A DNA stretch of 64,000 bases. Source: Klenkia marina (GTDB lineage: Bacteria; Actinomycetota; Actinomycetes; Mycobacteriales; Geodermatophilaceae). The stretch spans positions 124,001 through 188,000 of the forward strand of contig NZ_FMUH01000003.1 in assembly GCF_900101025.1 (NCBI RefSeq), in the 5' to 3' direction. Shown piece after piece: positions 10,173-20,149 of this stretch. Under the pieces are notes generated by a model. The model did not search any database. It had not been told where the DNA came from and saw nothing but the letters and a program-made list of their open reading frames with translations. The translations under genes were made by a program, and so were the position numbers. Within the stretch, counting starts at the first letter, position 1. Each line of letters opens with the position of its first letter.

Positions 10173-10933
10173 AGCGGGCCGTCCGTCCGCCGAACCCGCA
10201 CCCCTCCGGCGCGCAGCCCCCGGCCATCCCGCGCGACAAGGTGCCGCACCACGTCGCCGTCGTCATGGACGGCAACGGCCGGTGGGCCAAGCAGCGCGGG
10301 TTGCCGCGCACCAAGGGCCACGAGGCCGGTGAGTCCTCGCTGTTCGACTGCGTCGAGGGCGCCATCGAGCTCGGCGTCGGTGCGATCAGCGCCTACGCGT
10401 TCTCCACCGAGAACTGGAAGCGCAGCCCCGAGGAGGTCCGCTTCCTCATGGGCTTCAACCGCGACGTCATCCGACGCCGGCGCGACGAGATGCACGAGCT
10501 CGGGGTCCGGGTGCGGTGGGCCGGCCGCCGTCCGAGGCTGTGGGGGTCGGTGATCAAGGAGCTCGAGATCGCCGAGGAGCTCACCCGCGACAACGACGTC
10601 CTCACGCTCACGATGTGCGTGAACTACGGCGGGCGGGCCGAGATCGCCGACGCCGCCGCCGCCATCGGCCGCGAGGTGGCGGCGGGCCGGCTCGACCCGG
10701 GCAAGATCACCGAGAAGACCGTCGCCCGGTTCCTCGACGAGCCCGACATGCCCGACGTCGACCTGTTCCTGCGCAGCTCGGGGGAGAACCGCACGTCGAA
10801 CTTCCTGCTCTGGCAGAGCGCCTACGCCGAGCTGGTGTTCCAGGACGTGCTGTGGCCCGACTTCGACCGCCGGCACCTGTGGGCGGCCTGCGAGGAGTAC
10901 GCCTCGCGACAGCGCCGCTTCGGGTCGGCGTAG
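10169..10933 (+). CDS. uppS: Polyprenyl diphosphate synthase (cis-prenyltransferase, UppS/long-chain type)
   Basis: A 254-residue cis-prenyltransferase that builds the polyprenyl carrier for cell-wall synthesis from isopentenyl diphosphate. Motifs are [16 protein letters not shown] with the catalytic Asp, [14 protein letters not shown], and [21 protein letters not shown] near the C-terminus. The GTG start overlaps recO. In M. tuberculosis the enzyme in this place (Rv2361c) makes decaprenyl diphosphate; chain length here cannot be told from sequence. Confidence 0.93.
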   Translation: MKRAVRPPNPHPSGAQPPAIPRDKVPHHVAVVMDGNGRWAKQRGLPRTKGHEAGESSLFDCVEGAIELGVGAISAYAFSTENWKRSPEEVRFLMGFNRDVIRRRRDEMHELGVRVRWAGRRPRLWGSVIKELEIAEELTRDNDVLTLTMCVNYGGRAEIADAAAAIGREVAAGRLDPGKITEKTVARFLDEPDMPDVDLFLRSSGENRTSNFLLWQSAYAELVFQDVLWPDFDRRHLWAACEEYASRQRRFGSA

Positions 10934-10947
10934 TCGGCCTGGTCGGT

Positions 10948-12537
10948 TCAGCCGCCGAAGCGGGCGCCGTCGCCGGACCACCAGGTGGTGAGGTCGGCCA
11001 GGCCCCGGCCGCCGGTGCCCGCGTCGACGGAGGCGACCACGAGCACCTGGTCGTCGTCCTGGGTCCAGAACAGCACGGCGTCGCCGCGCGGGTTGGCGTA
11101 GCAGGCCACCCGGCCGGCGACCTGGCGCTGGTCGTCGCGCCAGTAGTAGTAGCCCTGGGATCCGGGGCAGGTCTGCGACGTCGACAGCGGGGCGAGGTCC
11201 TGCTCGTCGACCATGCGCAGGAACGCCGAGTCGGCAGCGCCGGAGTCCTCGAAGCGCGACACCTGCACGGCCGAGGGGCCTGGCTGGGTCGGGCTGGGCC
11301 CGCAGTCGAGCCGGGCGGTCTCGCCCAGGGTCGACGGGTCGCCCGAGGCGCAGTCGGCGATGGCCGCGGGCAGCAGCCCCCGCAGCTCGGCCTCGGCCGC
11401 CGAGGTGGTCGGGGCGGCGGTGCTGGTGGGTGACGGGTCGCCGCCCGACCCGCCCGAGGTCGCGACCACGGCCACCACGGCGGCGACCGCGGCGGCCGCG
11501 CCGGCACCTGCGGCCCAGGGCACCCACCGACGGCGGCGCGTGGGCGAGGGGCCGGTGACCGCACCGGTCGGCGACGGGGCCGGAGCCCAGCCCGGTGCCT
11601 GGGTGGAGGTGGGGCCCCAGCCCGGACCGGACATGCCCACGGCCTGCGGGGTGGGCGGCGGCGGGCCCGGCGCGGTCGCCGTCTCCAGCTGCGGGGTGAC
11701 GCCCCCCGAGGACAGCGCGGCGCGGGCCGCGGCAGCCATCGCCCCGGCGGTGGGCCAGCGCTGGGCCGGGTCCTTGGCCAACCCGCGCGCGACGACCTCG
11801 TCGAGCCCGCCGGGCAGCCCGCCGCGCAGCGCGGACACCGGCGGCGGCGCGGTGTTGAGGTGGGCGTACATCATCGTGGCGAGGTCGTTGCCGGTGAACG
11901 GACGACGGCCGACCAGGCACTCGAACAGCACGCACGCCAGGGAGTAGACGTCGGTGCGGCCGTCGATGGGGCGCTCCATGAAGCGCTCGGGGGCCATGTA
12001 GTCGAAGGAGCCCACCGCCGACCCGGTCTGCGTGAGCTGCCGGCTCTGCGCGTCCGATGCCGACCACGCGATGCCGAAGTCGACGAGGTACACGAACTCG
12101 TCGCCGGGCTCGCCGGTCACGAGGATGTTCGAGGGCTTCACGTCGCGGTGCACCAGGCCCTCGGCGTGCGCGGCGTCCAGCGCGCGGGCCACCTGCCCGA
12201 CCACGGCCACGGCCCGCGCCGGGGGCAGCGCGCCCTGGGTGTGCAGCAGGTCGCCCAGGTCGATGCCGCTGACCAGGCGCATGTCCAGGAACAGCCGGCC
12301 GTCGATCTCGCCGTAGCGGTGGATGGGGATGACGTGCGGCTCGTTGAGCCGGGCCACGGCGTGGGCCTCGCGGCGGAACCGCTCGCGGAAGTCGTCGTCG
12401 CCGGCCGTGGTGGTGGACAGCAGCTTGAGGGCGACGGTGCGGCGGTGCTCGGTGTCGTAGGCCCGGTGGACCTCGCCCATGCCGCCGCGCCCGATCAGGG
12501 CCTCGATGCGGTAGGGCCCGAACCGGTCGGACTCCAC
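10948..12537 (-). CDS. Membrane Ser/Thr protein kinase (PknB-like) with four-Cys extracellular domain
   Basis: A 529-residue protein. The kinase domain (residues about 6-270) shows GRGGMGEV, the VALK lysine, [11 protein letters not shown] and DFG. A Pro/Gly-rich linker follows, then one membrane segment near residue 370, then about 140 extracellular residues. The outer domain has four cysteines (IADC, LDCG, QTCPG, VACY), a pattern shared with the next kinase. The GTG at 12537 parallels the neighbour's start ([14 protein letters not shown] versus [14 protein letters not shown]) and has GGAGGAGG just upstream; an ATG at 12552 is an alternative. It converges with uppS, only 14 bases away. Confidence 0.9.
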   Translation of the reverse strand: MESDRFGPYRIEALIGRGGMGEVHRAYDTEHRRTVALKLLSTTTAGDDDFRERFRREAHAVARLNEPHVIPIHRYGEIDGRLFLDMRLVSGIDLGDLLHTQGALPPARAVAVVGQVARALDAAHAEGLVHRDVKPSNILVTGEPGDEFVYLVDFGIAWSASDAQSRQLTQTGSAVGSFDYMAPERFMERPIDGRTDVYSLACVLFECLVGRRPFTGNDLATMMYAHLNTAPPPVSALRGGLPGGLDEVVARGLAKDPAQRWPTAGAMAAAARAALSSGGVTPQLETATAPGPPPPTPQAVGMSGPGWGPTSTQAPGWAPAPSPTGAVTGPSPTRRRRWVPWAAGAGAAAAVAAVVAVVATSGGSGGDPSPTSTAAPTTSAAEAELRGLLPAAIADCASGDPSTLGETARLDCGPSPTQPGPSAVQVSRFEDSGAADSAFLRMVDEQDLAPLSTSQTCPGSQGYYYWRDDQRQVAGRVACYANPRGDAVLFWTQDDDQVLVVASVDAGTGGRGLADLTTWWSGDGARFGG

Positions 12538-12635
12538 GGGCCTCCTCCACATCTCGGCGCCGCGGCCGCGGCGTCGTGCAGATGGTAAGCGGCACCACCC
12601 GGTCCCGTCGGACGCCGGCGGTGCGCGGCCCGGCG

Positions 12636-14504
12636 TCAGCCGACCTGGAAGTCGCTCTTGGCCGAGTCCTTCCACCACTCCCACAGGGCGGCGAGGTCCG
12701 TCGCGCCGTCGGACACGGCCACGTAGCCCTCGGCCAGGGCGTCCTCCTGCGTCCAGAAGATGATCCCGTAGCCGTCGTCGTCGACATAGCAGGCGACCGA
12801 GCCGGCCTCGACCCCCGAGCTGTCGTCGTAGTCCAGCCAGCCCGGGGTGCCCGGGCAGCCGGAGTCGACGTCGACGCGGGACAGCCCGTTGCGGTCGACG
12901 TCGCCCTGGAAGGCATCACGCAGGGTGTCGACGTCGGGGTAGCCGTAGAAGCGGGCGGCCTCGGGGCCGGTGCCCGAGATCGCCTCACCGCACTCGACGG
13001 CGGCCTCCGCGCCGTCGCCCGGGAGCGTGTACTCCTCGCAGTCCTGCTCCTCGAAGTCGCCGGGCAGCCGCTCGAGGAGGGCCTCGGTCGGGGACGGCTC
13101 GTCGGGGGTCGAGGTCGCCGTGCTCGTGGGGCCGGCGCTGGAGGTGGGGACGTCGGCCGTGGTGGTCGGCGCGGCGGTGACCACCGGGTCGGACCCCCCG
13201 CCGCCGCGGGTGGCGACGACGGCCACGACCACCAGCACCGCGACGACGACGGTGGCGGCGAGCGCGACCAGCAGCCCCCTGCTCGCCCGCTGCGGGGCCG
13301 GCGCACTCCACGCCGGCTGCCCGATGCCCGGCGGGGGGACCGGTGGCGACCCCCACGAACCGGGGCCGGGGCCCTGCCCGGCCGCCGGGGCGAAGCCGCC
13401 GCCGGTGCCCGGACCGGTGGACGGCGGACCGAACCCCGTGCGCCCGAAGCCCTGCGCGCCCACGCCGTGGGCGCCGGGCCCCGGGCCGGACCCGCCGCCG
13501 GTGCCGCCGAACCCGCCGCCCGTGCCCCCACCCGTGCCCCCACCCGTGCCCCCACCCGTGCCGGGGGACCCGCCCGACGGGTCGGTGAACCCGACGGTGG
13601 TGGGACGCCCGTACGGGCCCGCCCCGCCCGGGGGCGCCTGCGGGACGGCGACCGCCCAGCCCGCGTTCCCCGCGCCGGCGAGGGAGGCCCGCGCGGCGGC
13701 GGCCAGCTCGCCGGCGCTGGACCAGCGGGCGGCCGGGTCCTTGGCGAGCCCGCGCGCCACCACGGCGTCGAGCTGGGCGGGCAGGCCCGGCGCCACCGCC
13801 GATGGCGCCTCGGGCCGGGTGTTGACGTGGGCGAACATCTGCGCGGCCAGGCCGGTCGTCTGGAAGGGCCGGCGGCCGGTGAGGCACTCGAAGAGCACGC
13901 AGGCCAGAGCGTAGACGTCGACCCGGTGGTCGATCTCGCGCTCGAGGAAGCGTTCGGGGGCCATGTAGTCGAAGGAGCCCAGCGCCGCCCCGGTCTGGGT
14001 CAGCGCGGGACCCTGCGAGTCGGTCGTGGAGCGGGCGATGCCGAAGTCGACGAGGTAGGCGAACTCGCCGTCGCCGCTGCCGGTGAGCAGCACGTTGGAC
14101 GGCTTGACGTCGCGGTGCACCAGGCCGTCGGCGTGCGCGGCGTCCAGCGCCTGGGCCACCTGGCTGGTGATGGACACGGCGCGGGCGGGGGAGAACCGGC
14201 CTTCCCGCGCGACGACGGCGGCGACGTCCTCGCCCCGGACCAGGCGCATGTCCAGGAAGAGCCGGCCGTCGATCTCGCCGTAGCGGTGGATGGGCACCAC
14301 GTGCGGCTCGTTGAGCCGGGCGGCCAGGTGGGCCTCGCGGCGGAAGCGCTCGCGGTAGCCCCGGTCGGCGGCCAGGTGCTCGGACAGCACCTTGAGCGCG
14401 ACGGTGCGCTCGTGCTCGGTGTCGTGGGCGCGGTAGACCTCGCCCATGCCGCCCCGGCCGATGAGCGCCTCGATGCGGTACGGGCCGAACTGCTCGGTCT
14501 GCAC
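12636..14504 (-). CDS. Membrane Ser/Thr protein kinase (PknB-like), paralogue of its neighbour
   Basis: A 622-residue protein. The kinase domain has [26 protein letters not shown] and DYMAPERF. A long Gly-rich linker (about residues 300-390) contains GTGG repeats from a 12-bp tandem DNA repeat. A membrane segment lies near residue 415, then an extracellular Thr/Ser linker and a domain with four cysteines (QDCEE, VECGE, SGCPG, VACY). The kinase and outer domains align with those of the gene downstream, so the pair arose by tandem duplication. It starts with GTG. The signal sensed is unknown. Confidence 0.9.
   Translation of the reverse strand: MQTEQFGPYRIEALIGRGGMGEVYRAHDTEHERTVALKVLSEHLAADRGYRERFRREAHLAARLNEPHVVPIHRYGEIDGRLFLDMRLVRGEDVAAVVAREGRFSPARAVSITSQVAQALDAAHADGLVHRDVKPSNVLLTGSGDGEFAYLVDFGIARSTTDSQGPALTQTGAALGSFDYMAPERFLEREIDHRVDVYALACVLFECLTGRRPFQTTGLAAQMFAHVNTRPEAPSAVAPGLPAQLDAVVARGLAKDPAARWSSAGELAAAARASLAGAGNAGWAVAVPQAPPGGAGPYGRPTTVGFTDPSGGSPGTGGGTGGGTGGGTGGGFGGTGGGSGPGPGAHGVGAQGFGRTGFGPPSTGPGTGGGFAPAAGQGPGPGSWGSPPVPPPGIGQPAWSAPAPQRASRGLLVALAATVVVAVLVVVAVVATRGGGGSDPVVTAAPTTTADVPTSSAGPTSTATSTPDEPSPTEALLERLPGDFEEQDCEEYTLPGDGAEAAVECGEAISGTGPEAARFYGYPDVDTLRDAFQGDVDRNGLSRVDVDSGCPGTPGWLDYDDSSGVEAGSVACYVDDDGYGIIFWTQEDALAEGYVAVSDGATDLAALWEWWKDSAKSDFQVG
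13519..13562. repeat. 12-bp tandem repeat in the kinase linker
   Basis: The unit CCCGTGCCCCCA occurs 3.7 times without change. On the coding strand it gives repeated Gly-Thr-Gly-Gly in the kinase linker. Being a multiple of three, it can change copy number without a frameshift. Confidence 0.85.
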
Positions 14505-14551
14505 CGCGCCCCCTCCGGCCTCCGTGGGTCGGTGCCCACCGGCTGCGGAGT

Positions 14552-14968
14552 CTAGGGAACGATGCCGTCCGGTCCAACGGTCGCGCCTGCGGCGCGGCAC
14601 TCGGCGCAGGTGCCGAAGATCTCCAGCGTGTGGCTGACGTCGGCGAAGCCGTGCTCCTCGGCGGTGCGGTCGGCCCAGCGCTCGACGGCGGGGCCGGCCA
14701 CCTCGACCGTGCGGCCGCAGCTGCGGCACACGAGGTGGTGGTGGTGCCGGGTGCTGCAGCGGCGGTACAGCGCCTCGCCGGCGTCGGTGCGGATGGAGTC
14801 CAGCTCGCCGTCCTCGGCCAGGGCCTGCACCGCCCGGTAGACCGTCGACAGACCGACCGAGTCACCGGCGGCGCGCAGGCGGGCGTGCACCTCCTGGGCG
14901 CTGTGGAAGCCCTCGAGGTCGTCGAAGATCGCGGCGACCGCCGTGCGCTGCCGGGTGGTGCGGACCAT
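14552..14968 (-). CDS. zur: Fur family transcriptional regulator, probably Zur (FurB)
   Basis: A 138-residue regulator. The winged helix ([20 protein letters not shown]) is followed by the metal-binding domain with [11 protein letters not shown] and a C-terminal CAEC, giving the structural zinc site of two CxxC pairs. It is coupled to the ArsR gene upstream (TGATG overlap). An SmtB-Zur pair next to glyS is the arrangement of Rv2358-Rv2359 in mycobacteria, so zinc uptake control is the best inference. An iron or nickel role cannot be excluded. Confidence 0.87.
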   Translation of the reverse strand: MVRTTRQRTAVAAIFDDLEGFHSAQEVHARLRAAGDSVGLSTVYRAVQALAEDGELDSIRTDAGEALYRRCSTRHHHHLVCRSCGRTVEVAGPAVERWADRTAEEHGFADVSHTLEIFGTCAECRAAGATVGPDGIVP

Positions 14969-15324
14969 CAGGCGATCGTCGCAGACGGCCGGACGTCGGC
15001 GGCGGCACCGGCGTGGGCGGCGTGCTCGATCGCGTCGCGGACGATGTGCCCGACGTGGTTGTCGACCAGCCGGTAGTGCACCTCGCGGTGCTTGCGGTCG
15101 CCGACTACGAGCCGGGCACCACGCAGCACCCGCAGGTGCTGGGAGACCAGCGGCTGGGGGACGCCGAGGGCGTCGACGAGCTGGTGGACGCACAGCGTGC
15201 CGTGCTCGTCGAGCAGGGCGACGATCGACAGGCGCAGCGGCGCGGCCAGTGCCGAGAGCAGTTCGCTGGCCGCGGCGACGTCGTCGGGGAGCCGGCGGGG
15301 GAGCGGGAGCGGGGCGACCGACAT
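14968..15324 (-). CDS. ArsR/SmtB family zinc-responsive repressor
   Basis: A 118-residue winged-helix repressor. The DNA-binding helix is PQPLVSQHLRVLRGARLV. The alpha-5 zinc site is complete: D-N-H, ten residues, then H-A-A-H, matching the DxHx10HxxH pattern of SmtB/CzrA. Such proteins leave DNA when zinc binds. The ATG at 15324 gives MSVAPLPLPRRL; an in-frame ATG at 15342 is possible. It is co-transcribed with the Fur-family gene and divergent from a small monooxygenase-like gene, with a palindrome between them. Confidence 0.88.
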   Translation of the reverse strand: MSVAPLPLPRRLPDDVAAASELLSALAAPLRLSIVALLDEHGTLCVHQLVDALGVPQPLVSQHLRVLRGARLVVGDRKHREVHYRLVDNHVGHIVRDAIEHAAHAGAAADVRPSATIA

Positions 15325-15340
15325 GCCACCATCGTCCCGC

Positions 15341-15362
15341 ATATGAGAACCGTTGTCGAACG
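15341..15362. promoter_or_regulatory. Candidate operator between the SmtB-like gene and the ABM-like gene
   Basis: ATATGAGAACCGTTGTCGAACG contains an imperfect palindrome (TGAGAAC-C-GTTGTCG, 5 of 7 positions paired). It resembles Zur boxes of the TGAnAA...TTnTC type and could equally be an SmtB site. It lies just upstream of both divergent starts. The assignment is inference from position and symmetry. Confidence 0.45.
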
Positions 15363-15373
15363 AGGAGGTCGTC

Positions 15374-15643
15374 GTGTTCGTGGTGACCAGGTTCCGCCCG
15401 CCCGACCGTGCGGCGCTGCTGGCCGACGGGGCGGTCCTGCTCGACGCCCTGCGTGCCCGGCCCGGCTTCCTCGGCGGTGAGTTCGGCACGGCCGCCGACG
15501 ACGACGGCCTGTGCGCCCTGCTCACCACCTGGGAGGGCGTGGGCGCCTACCGCCGTGCGCTGTCGGCCGCCGAGGTGAAGATCGCCGGTGCACCGGTCTG
15601 GGTGCACGCCGTCGACGAACCCGGGGTCTACCTGGATTCATGA
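15374..15643 (+). CDS. ABM-fold (antibiotic biosynthesis monooxygenase-like) small protein
   Basis: An 89-residue protein with the ferredoxin-like ABM layout: MFVVTRFRPP, RARPGFLGGEFG, LLTTWEGVGAYRRAL. The start is the GTG at 15374, which has GAGGAGG 5 bases upstream. It is divergent from the SmtB-like repressor and probably shares its operator. The substrate is unknown; many such proteins are heme- or quinone-binding, or have lost catalysis. Confidence 0.72.
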   Translation: MFVVTRFRPPDRAALLADGAVLLDALRARPGFLGGEFGTAADDDGLCALLTTWEGVGAYRRALSAAEVKIAGAPVWVHAVDEPGVYLDS

Positions 15644-15706
15644 GCTGGCGGGGGCCGTCTAGCGTTGCAGGGCAACCGCCGACCGCCAGCCGGATGGAGA
15701 TCCTCC

Positions 15707-17101
<1,395 letters not shown>

Positions 17102-17122
17102 TCCGCTCGGCTCCCGGGGTCC

Positions 17123-17168
17123 GGTGCTGCGCTCCCACGCGCGTCACCGGCCCCCGGGGAGCAGCACC
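17123..17168. terminator. Possible terminator after glyS
   Basis: GGTGCTGC at 17123-17130 pairs with GCAGCACC at 17161-17168, and a shorter inner stem is interrupted by a bulge. It follows the glyS stop by 20 bases. There is no T-run. The rest of 17102-17261 holds no gene. Confidence 0.4.
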
Positions 17169-17261
17169 AGCGGGCAGCGACCGCGCGGGTGCGCTCCTAC
17201 GCCGGGGCGGTGCGCATCGCCGAGCAGAACGGGTGGCTAGGGCCCCGCCTACCCTGGAGCG

Positions 17262-18413
17262 GTGACCGCCGTCCTCGACTCCCGACTCGCGCCCCTGCAG
17301 CTGGGCGCGCTGACCGTCGACCCGGCCGTCGTCCTCGCTCCCATGGCCGGCATCACCAACCCGGCGTTCCGCACGCTGTGCCGCGAGTTCGGCGCCGGTC
17401 TGTACGTCTGCGAGATGATCACCACGAGGGCGCTCGTCGAGCGCAACGAGAAGACCCTGCGCATGGTGCGGGCCACCGCCGAGGAGCGCGACGCGTTCAG
17501 CGTGCAGCTCTACGGCGTCGACCCGGCCACCGTGGGCCGCGCCGTCACGATGCTGGTCGACGAGGGCGTCGCCGGCACCCGCCCGGCGCACGTCGACCTG
17601 AACTTCGGCTGCCCGGTGCCCAAGGTGACCCGCAAGGGCGGGGGCTCGGCGCTGCCGTGGCGCCGCCGGTTGTTCGGCGACATCGTCACCGCCGCCGTGC
17701 GGGCCGCCGGCGACGTGCCGGTGACGGTCAAGACCCGGGTGGGCATCGACCCCGAGCACCACACCTACCTCGACGCCGGGCGCATCGCGCAGGACGCCGG
17801 GGCCGCGGCGATCACGCTGCACGGCCGCACCGCCGACCAGCTCTACAGCGGCACCGCCGACTGGTCCTACATCTCGCGGCTGGTCGAGGCCGTCGACATC
17901 CCGGTGCTGGGCAACGGCGACGTCTGGGAGGCCGACGACGCCCTGCGCATGGTCGCCGAGACCGGCTGCGCGGGCGTGGTCGTGGGCCGCGGGTGCCTGG
18001 GCCGGCCGTGGCTGTTCGGCGACCTCGCGGCGGCGTTCGCCGGTTCGTCCGAGCGGGCCCTCCCGACGCTGCGCGAGGTGGCGGCCGTCATGCACCGGCA
18101 CGCCACCCTGCTGACCGCCGAGCACGGCGAGCAGCACGGCTGCGCCGACTTCCGCAAGCACGTCGCCTGGTACCTGAAGGGCTTCTCGGTCGGCTCCACC
18201 ACCCGCCGGGCGCTGGCCATGGTCAGCTCGCTCGACGAGCTGGCCGAGCTGCTGGCCGGCATCGACGACCAGCCCTACCCGGCCGCCGTGCTCGGTGAGC
18301 CGCGCGGGCGCACCACCCCGCCCCGGCCCGTGGCGTTGCCCGAGGGGTGGCTGGACGACCGCGACGACCCCCGCCCGCCCCGGGGTGCCGAGCTGGAGGT
18401 CAGCGGCGGATGA
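17262..18413 (+). CDS. dus: tRNA-dihydrouridine synthase
   Basis: A 383-residue FMN enzyme that reduces uridine in tRNA D-loops. Features are the TIM-barrel start APMAGITNPAFRTLCREFGAG, the substrate motif LNFGCPVPKVTRKGGGSAL with the catalytic Cys, and the phosphate-binding GNGDVWEADDAL and VVGRGCLGRPWLF. The GTG start at 17262 gives VTAVLDSRLAPLQLG. Its stop overlaps the next start (ATGA). Confidence 0.94.
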   Translation: MTAVLDSRLAPLQLGALTVDPAVVLAPMAGITNPAFRTLCREFGAGLYVCEMITTRALVERNEKTLRMVRATAEERDAFSVQLYGVDPATVGRAVTMLVDEGVAGTRPAHVDLNFGCPVPKVTRKGGGSALPWRRRLFGDIVTAAVRAAGDVPVTVKTRVGIDPEHHTYLDAGRIAQDAGAAAITLHGRTADQLYSGTADWSYISRLVEAVDIPVLGNGDVWEADDALRMVAETGCAGVVVGRGCLGRPWLFGDLAAAFAGSSERALPTLREVAAVMHRHATLLTAEHGEQHGCADFRKHVAWYLKGFSVGSTTRRALAMVSSLDELAELLAGIDDQPYPAAVLGEPRGRTTPPRPVALPEGWLDDRDDPRPPRGAELEVSGG

Positions 18414-18862
18414 GCGCCCCCGACTACCTGTACGACGACGACCCCCAGCCACTGCACGCCGGGCGTGGGCGCTCCCGCAAGGGTCTGCTGGTCGCCCTGG
18501 GCGTGGGCACCGTCGCGGTCGCCATGGGCGCGGCCGTGGTGCTGCCGCTGTTCCAGGGCAGCGGCGCCGACCAGGCCGCCGAGGTGGCCACCGTGTTCAC
18601 CCGCGCCATGGCCGCCGGCGACACCGAGACCTCGTGGGGTCTGCTGTGCGAGGACGAGCAGGCCCGGCTGGCCCCCGACGAGGTGGCCGACGCCTACCAG
18701 CTGCCCGGCACCGCCACGGTCGGCGACCCGGTCGAGGGCGAGCTCGACGGCCAGCTGGCCGAGGTCGTCCCCGTGACCTGGGACGACGGCGGCACGAGCA
18801 CCACCGTGCAGCTCACCGTCATCGCCCAGGACGGCGCGAAGGTGTGCGGATCCAGCACCTGA
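18410..18862 (+). CDS. Uncharacterised single-pass membrane protein
   Basis: A 150-residue protein translationally coupled to dus. A polar N-terminus with RSRK is followed by one membrane segment at about residues 25-48, so the rest is probably extracytoplasmic. The outer part (AAEVATVFTRAMAAGDTETSWGLLCEDEQARLAP) resembles the DUF4878/lumazine-binding-like fold with two cysteines, one near the end. No catalytic motif is visible and the role is unknown. Confidence 0.7.
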   Translation: MSAPDYLYDDDPQPLHAGRGRSRKGLLVALGVGTVAVAMGAAVVLPLFQGSGADQAAEVATVFTRAMAAGDTETSWGLLCEDEQARLAPDEVADAYQLPGTATVGDPVEGELDGQLAEVVPVTWDDGGTSTTVQLTVIAQDGAKVCGSST

Positions 18863-18890
18863 GCAGCCGGCACGTGGTACCCATGTCCGC

Positions 18891-19511
18891 ATGGTCGGAG
18901 GCTTCGTGGGGCGCGCCGTGGGTGCCGTCGTCCTCGCCGTCGGGCTGGTCGTCGTCTCCACCGCGACCGCCATCTGGTGGACGGCGCGGCAGGACGCCGA
19001 ACCGCGGTCGGACGCCATCGTCGTCCTGGGCTCCGCGCAGTACAACGGCGTGCCCAGCTCGATCTTCGAGGCCCGCCTCGAGCACGCCCTGGCGCTGTGG
19101 CGCGACGGGGTCGCACCCGTCGTGGTGACCGTGGGCGGCAAGCGCAGCGGCGACGAGTTCACCGAGGCCGAGGCCGGCCGCGACTACCTGCGCGCCGCGG
19201 GCGTCCCCGCCGACGAGCTCGTCGCGGTCACCGACGGCGTCGACACCCTGGAGAGCATGCGGCTGGTCGCCGCCGAGTTCGCCGAGCGCGGCTGGTCGAC
19301 CGCGGTGCTGGTGACCGACCCCTGGCACGCGATGCGCGCCGAGCGCATGGCCGACGACTCCGGCATCGACGCGGCCAGCTCGCCCACGCGGCAGGGCCCG
19401 GCGGTGCAGACCCGCGGCACGCAGTTCCGCTACATCCTGCGCGAGACGGCCGCCTACCTGCTCTACCGCGCGACCGGCGAGAGCGTCGCCGGCGCTCCGG
19501 GCATCGGATGA
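18891..19511 (+). CDS. YdcF/SanA family (DUF218) membrane-anchored protein
   Basis: A 206-residue protein with one N-terminal membrane segment (residues about 8-28) and a DUF218 domain: SDAIVVLGSAQYNGVPS, ARLEHALALWRDGVAPVVVTVGG, then ESMRLVAAEF and LVTDPWHAMRAERMA. Family members are linked to envelope integrity or vancomycin sensitivity in E. coli, but the biochemical activity is not settled. The stop overlaps the next gene. Confidence 0.82.
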   Translation: MVGGFVGRAVGAVVLAVGLVVVSTATAIWWTARQDAEPRSDAIVVLGSAQYNGVPSSIFEARLEHALALWRDGVAPVVVTVGGKRSGDEFTEAEAGRDYLRAAGVPADELVAVTDGVDTLESMRLVAAEFAERGWSTAVLVTDPWHAMRAERMADDSGIDAASSPTRQGPAVQTRGTQFRYILRETAAYLLYRATGESVAGAPGIG

Positions 19512-20011
19512 TCACCTACACGCTGGTGGCCGCCGGGCACCGGGGTGCCGAGGCAGGGGTGCAACCGGTCGTCGTGGGCGGCGAGGGCGACAAGGACGCC
19601 ACGGGCGGGCAGCAGGTCGCCACCCTGGCGCCGCGCTTCTGGCGCGAGCGGGCCCTGGCCGTCGTGGACGGCACCGAGTGGGTCTACGGCCGGGAGACCG
19701 GCGACCTGGGTGGCCGGCTCCGCGCGGACCCCGAGCACACCGCGCGGTTGCGCGCCGTGCGCACCTCGTTCTGGACCGGTCGGCACGAGGTGGACCTCGA
19801 GGGCGCGGTGCTGCAGGTCAAGGCCGGCTCGCGTGCCCACGTCTGGACGGCGGGGGACGAGGTGGTGGGCCGCGGCGGACGGATCGGCTTCTGGAGCCCG
19901 GTGCTCACCCTGGAGCTGCGCGAGGACGTCCCGCTGCGGCACGCGGTCTTCCTGCTCTGGCTCGAGCACGTGTTCACCCGCCGCAACCAGGCAGCAGCCG
20001 CCGCGGCATGA
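19508..20011 (+). CDS. Uncharacterised conserved protein
   Basis: A 167-residue protein coupled by ATGA to the DUF218 gene. It is rich in predicted beta strands with repeated Trp-Arg motifs (FWRERALAVVDGTEWVYG, SFWTGRHEVDLEG, IGFWSPVLTLEL). It ends in an Arg/Ala-rich tail. The layout recalls small LURP-one/tubby-like actinobacterial proteins, but this is only a resemblance. No signal peptide or membrane segment is present. Confidence 0.6.
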   Translation: MITYTLVAAGHRGAEAGVQPVVVGGEGDKDATGGQQVATLAPRFWRERALAVVDGTEWVYGRETGDLGGRLRADPEHTARLRAVRTSFWTGRHEVDLEGAVLQVKAGSRAHVWTAGDEVVGRGGRIGFWSPVLTLELREDVPLRHAVFLLWLEHVFTRRNQAAAAAA

Positions 20012-20149
20012 CGACGTGGCCCGGCGCCGGGCAGCAGGTCGTGCGAGGACGGGCGTCGGTGCACCGGGTGGCCCGGCGCTGGGATGATGGTGCGACGGGC
20101 GGCCGCTGGGCCGGCCCGGGGAGGGGACCAGTGCAGGGGACAGGCCGTC

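Noticed and set aside
9707-13555. Very long minus-strand reading frame across recO, uppS and the kinases
   Set aside because: Its translation is Arg/Ala/Pro-rich with no domain. It lies opposite or out of frame with well-supported genes and arises from high GC.
13519-13562. CRISPR-like short repeat array
   Set aside because: The 12-bp units are directly abutting with no spacers and encode part of the kinase linker.
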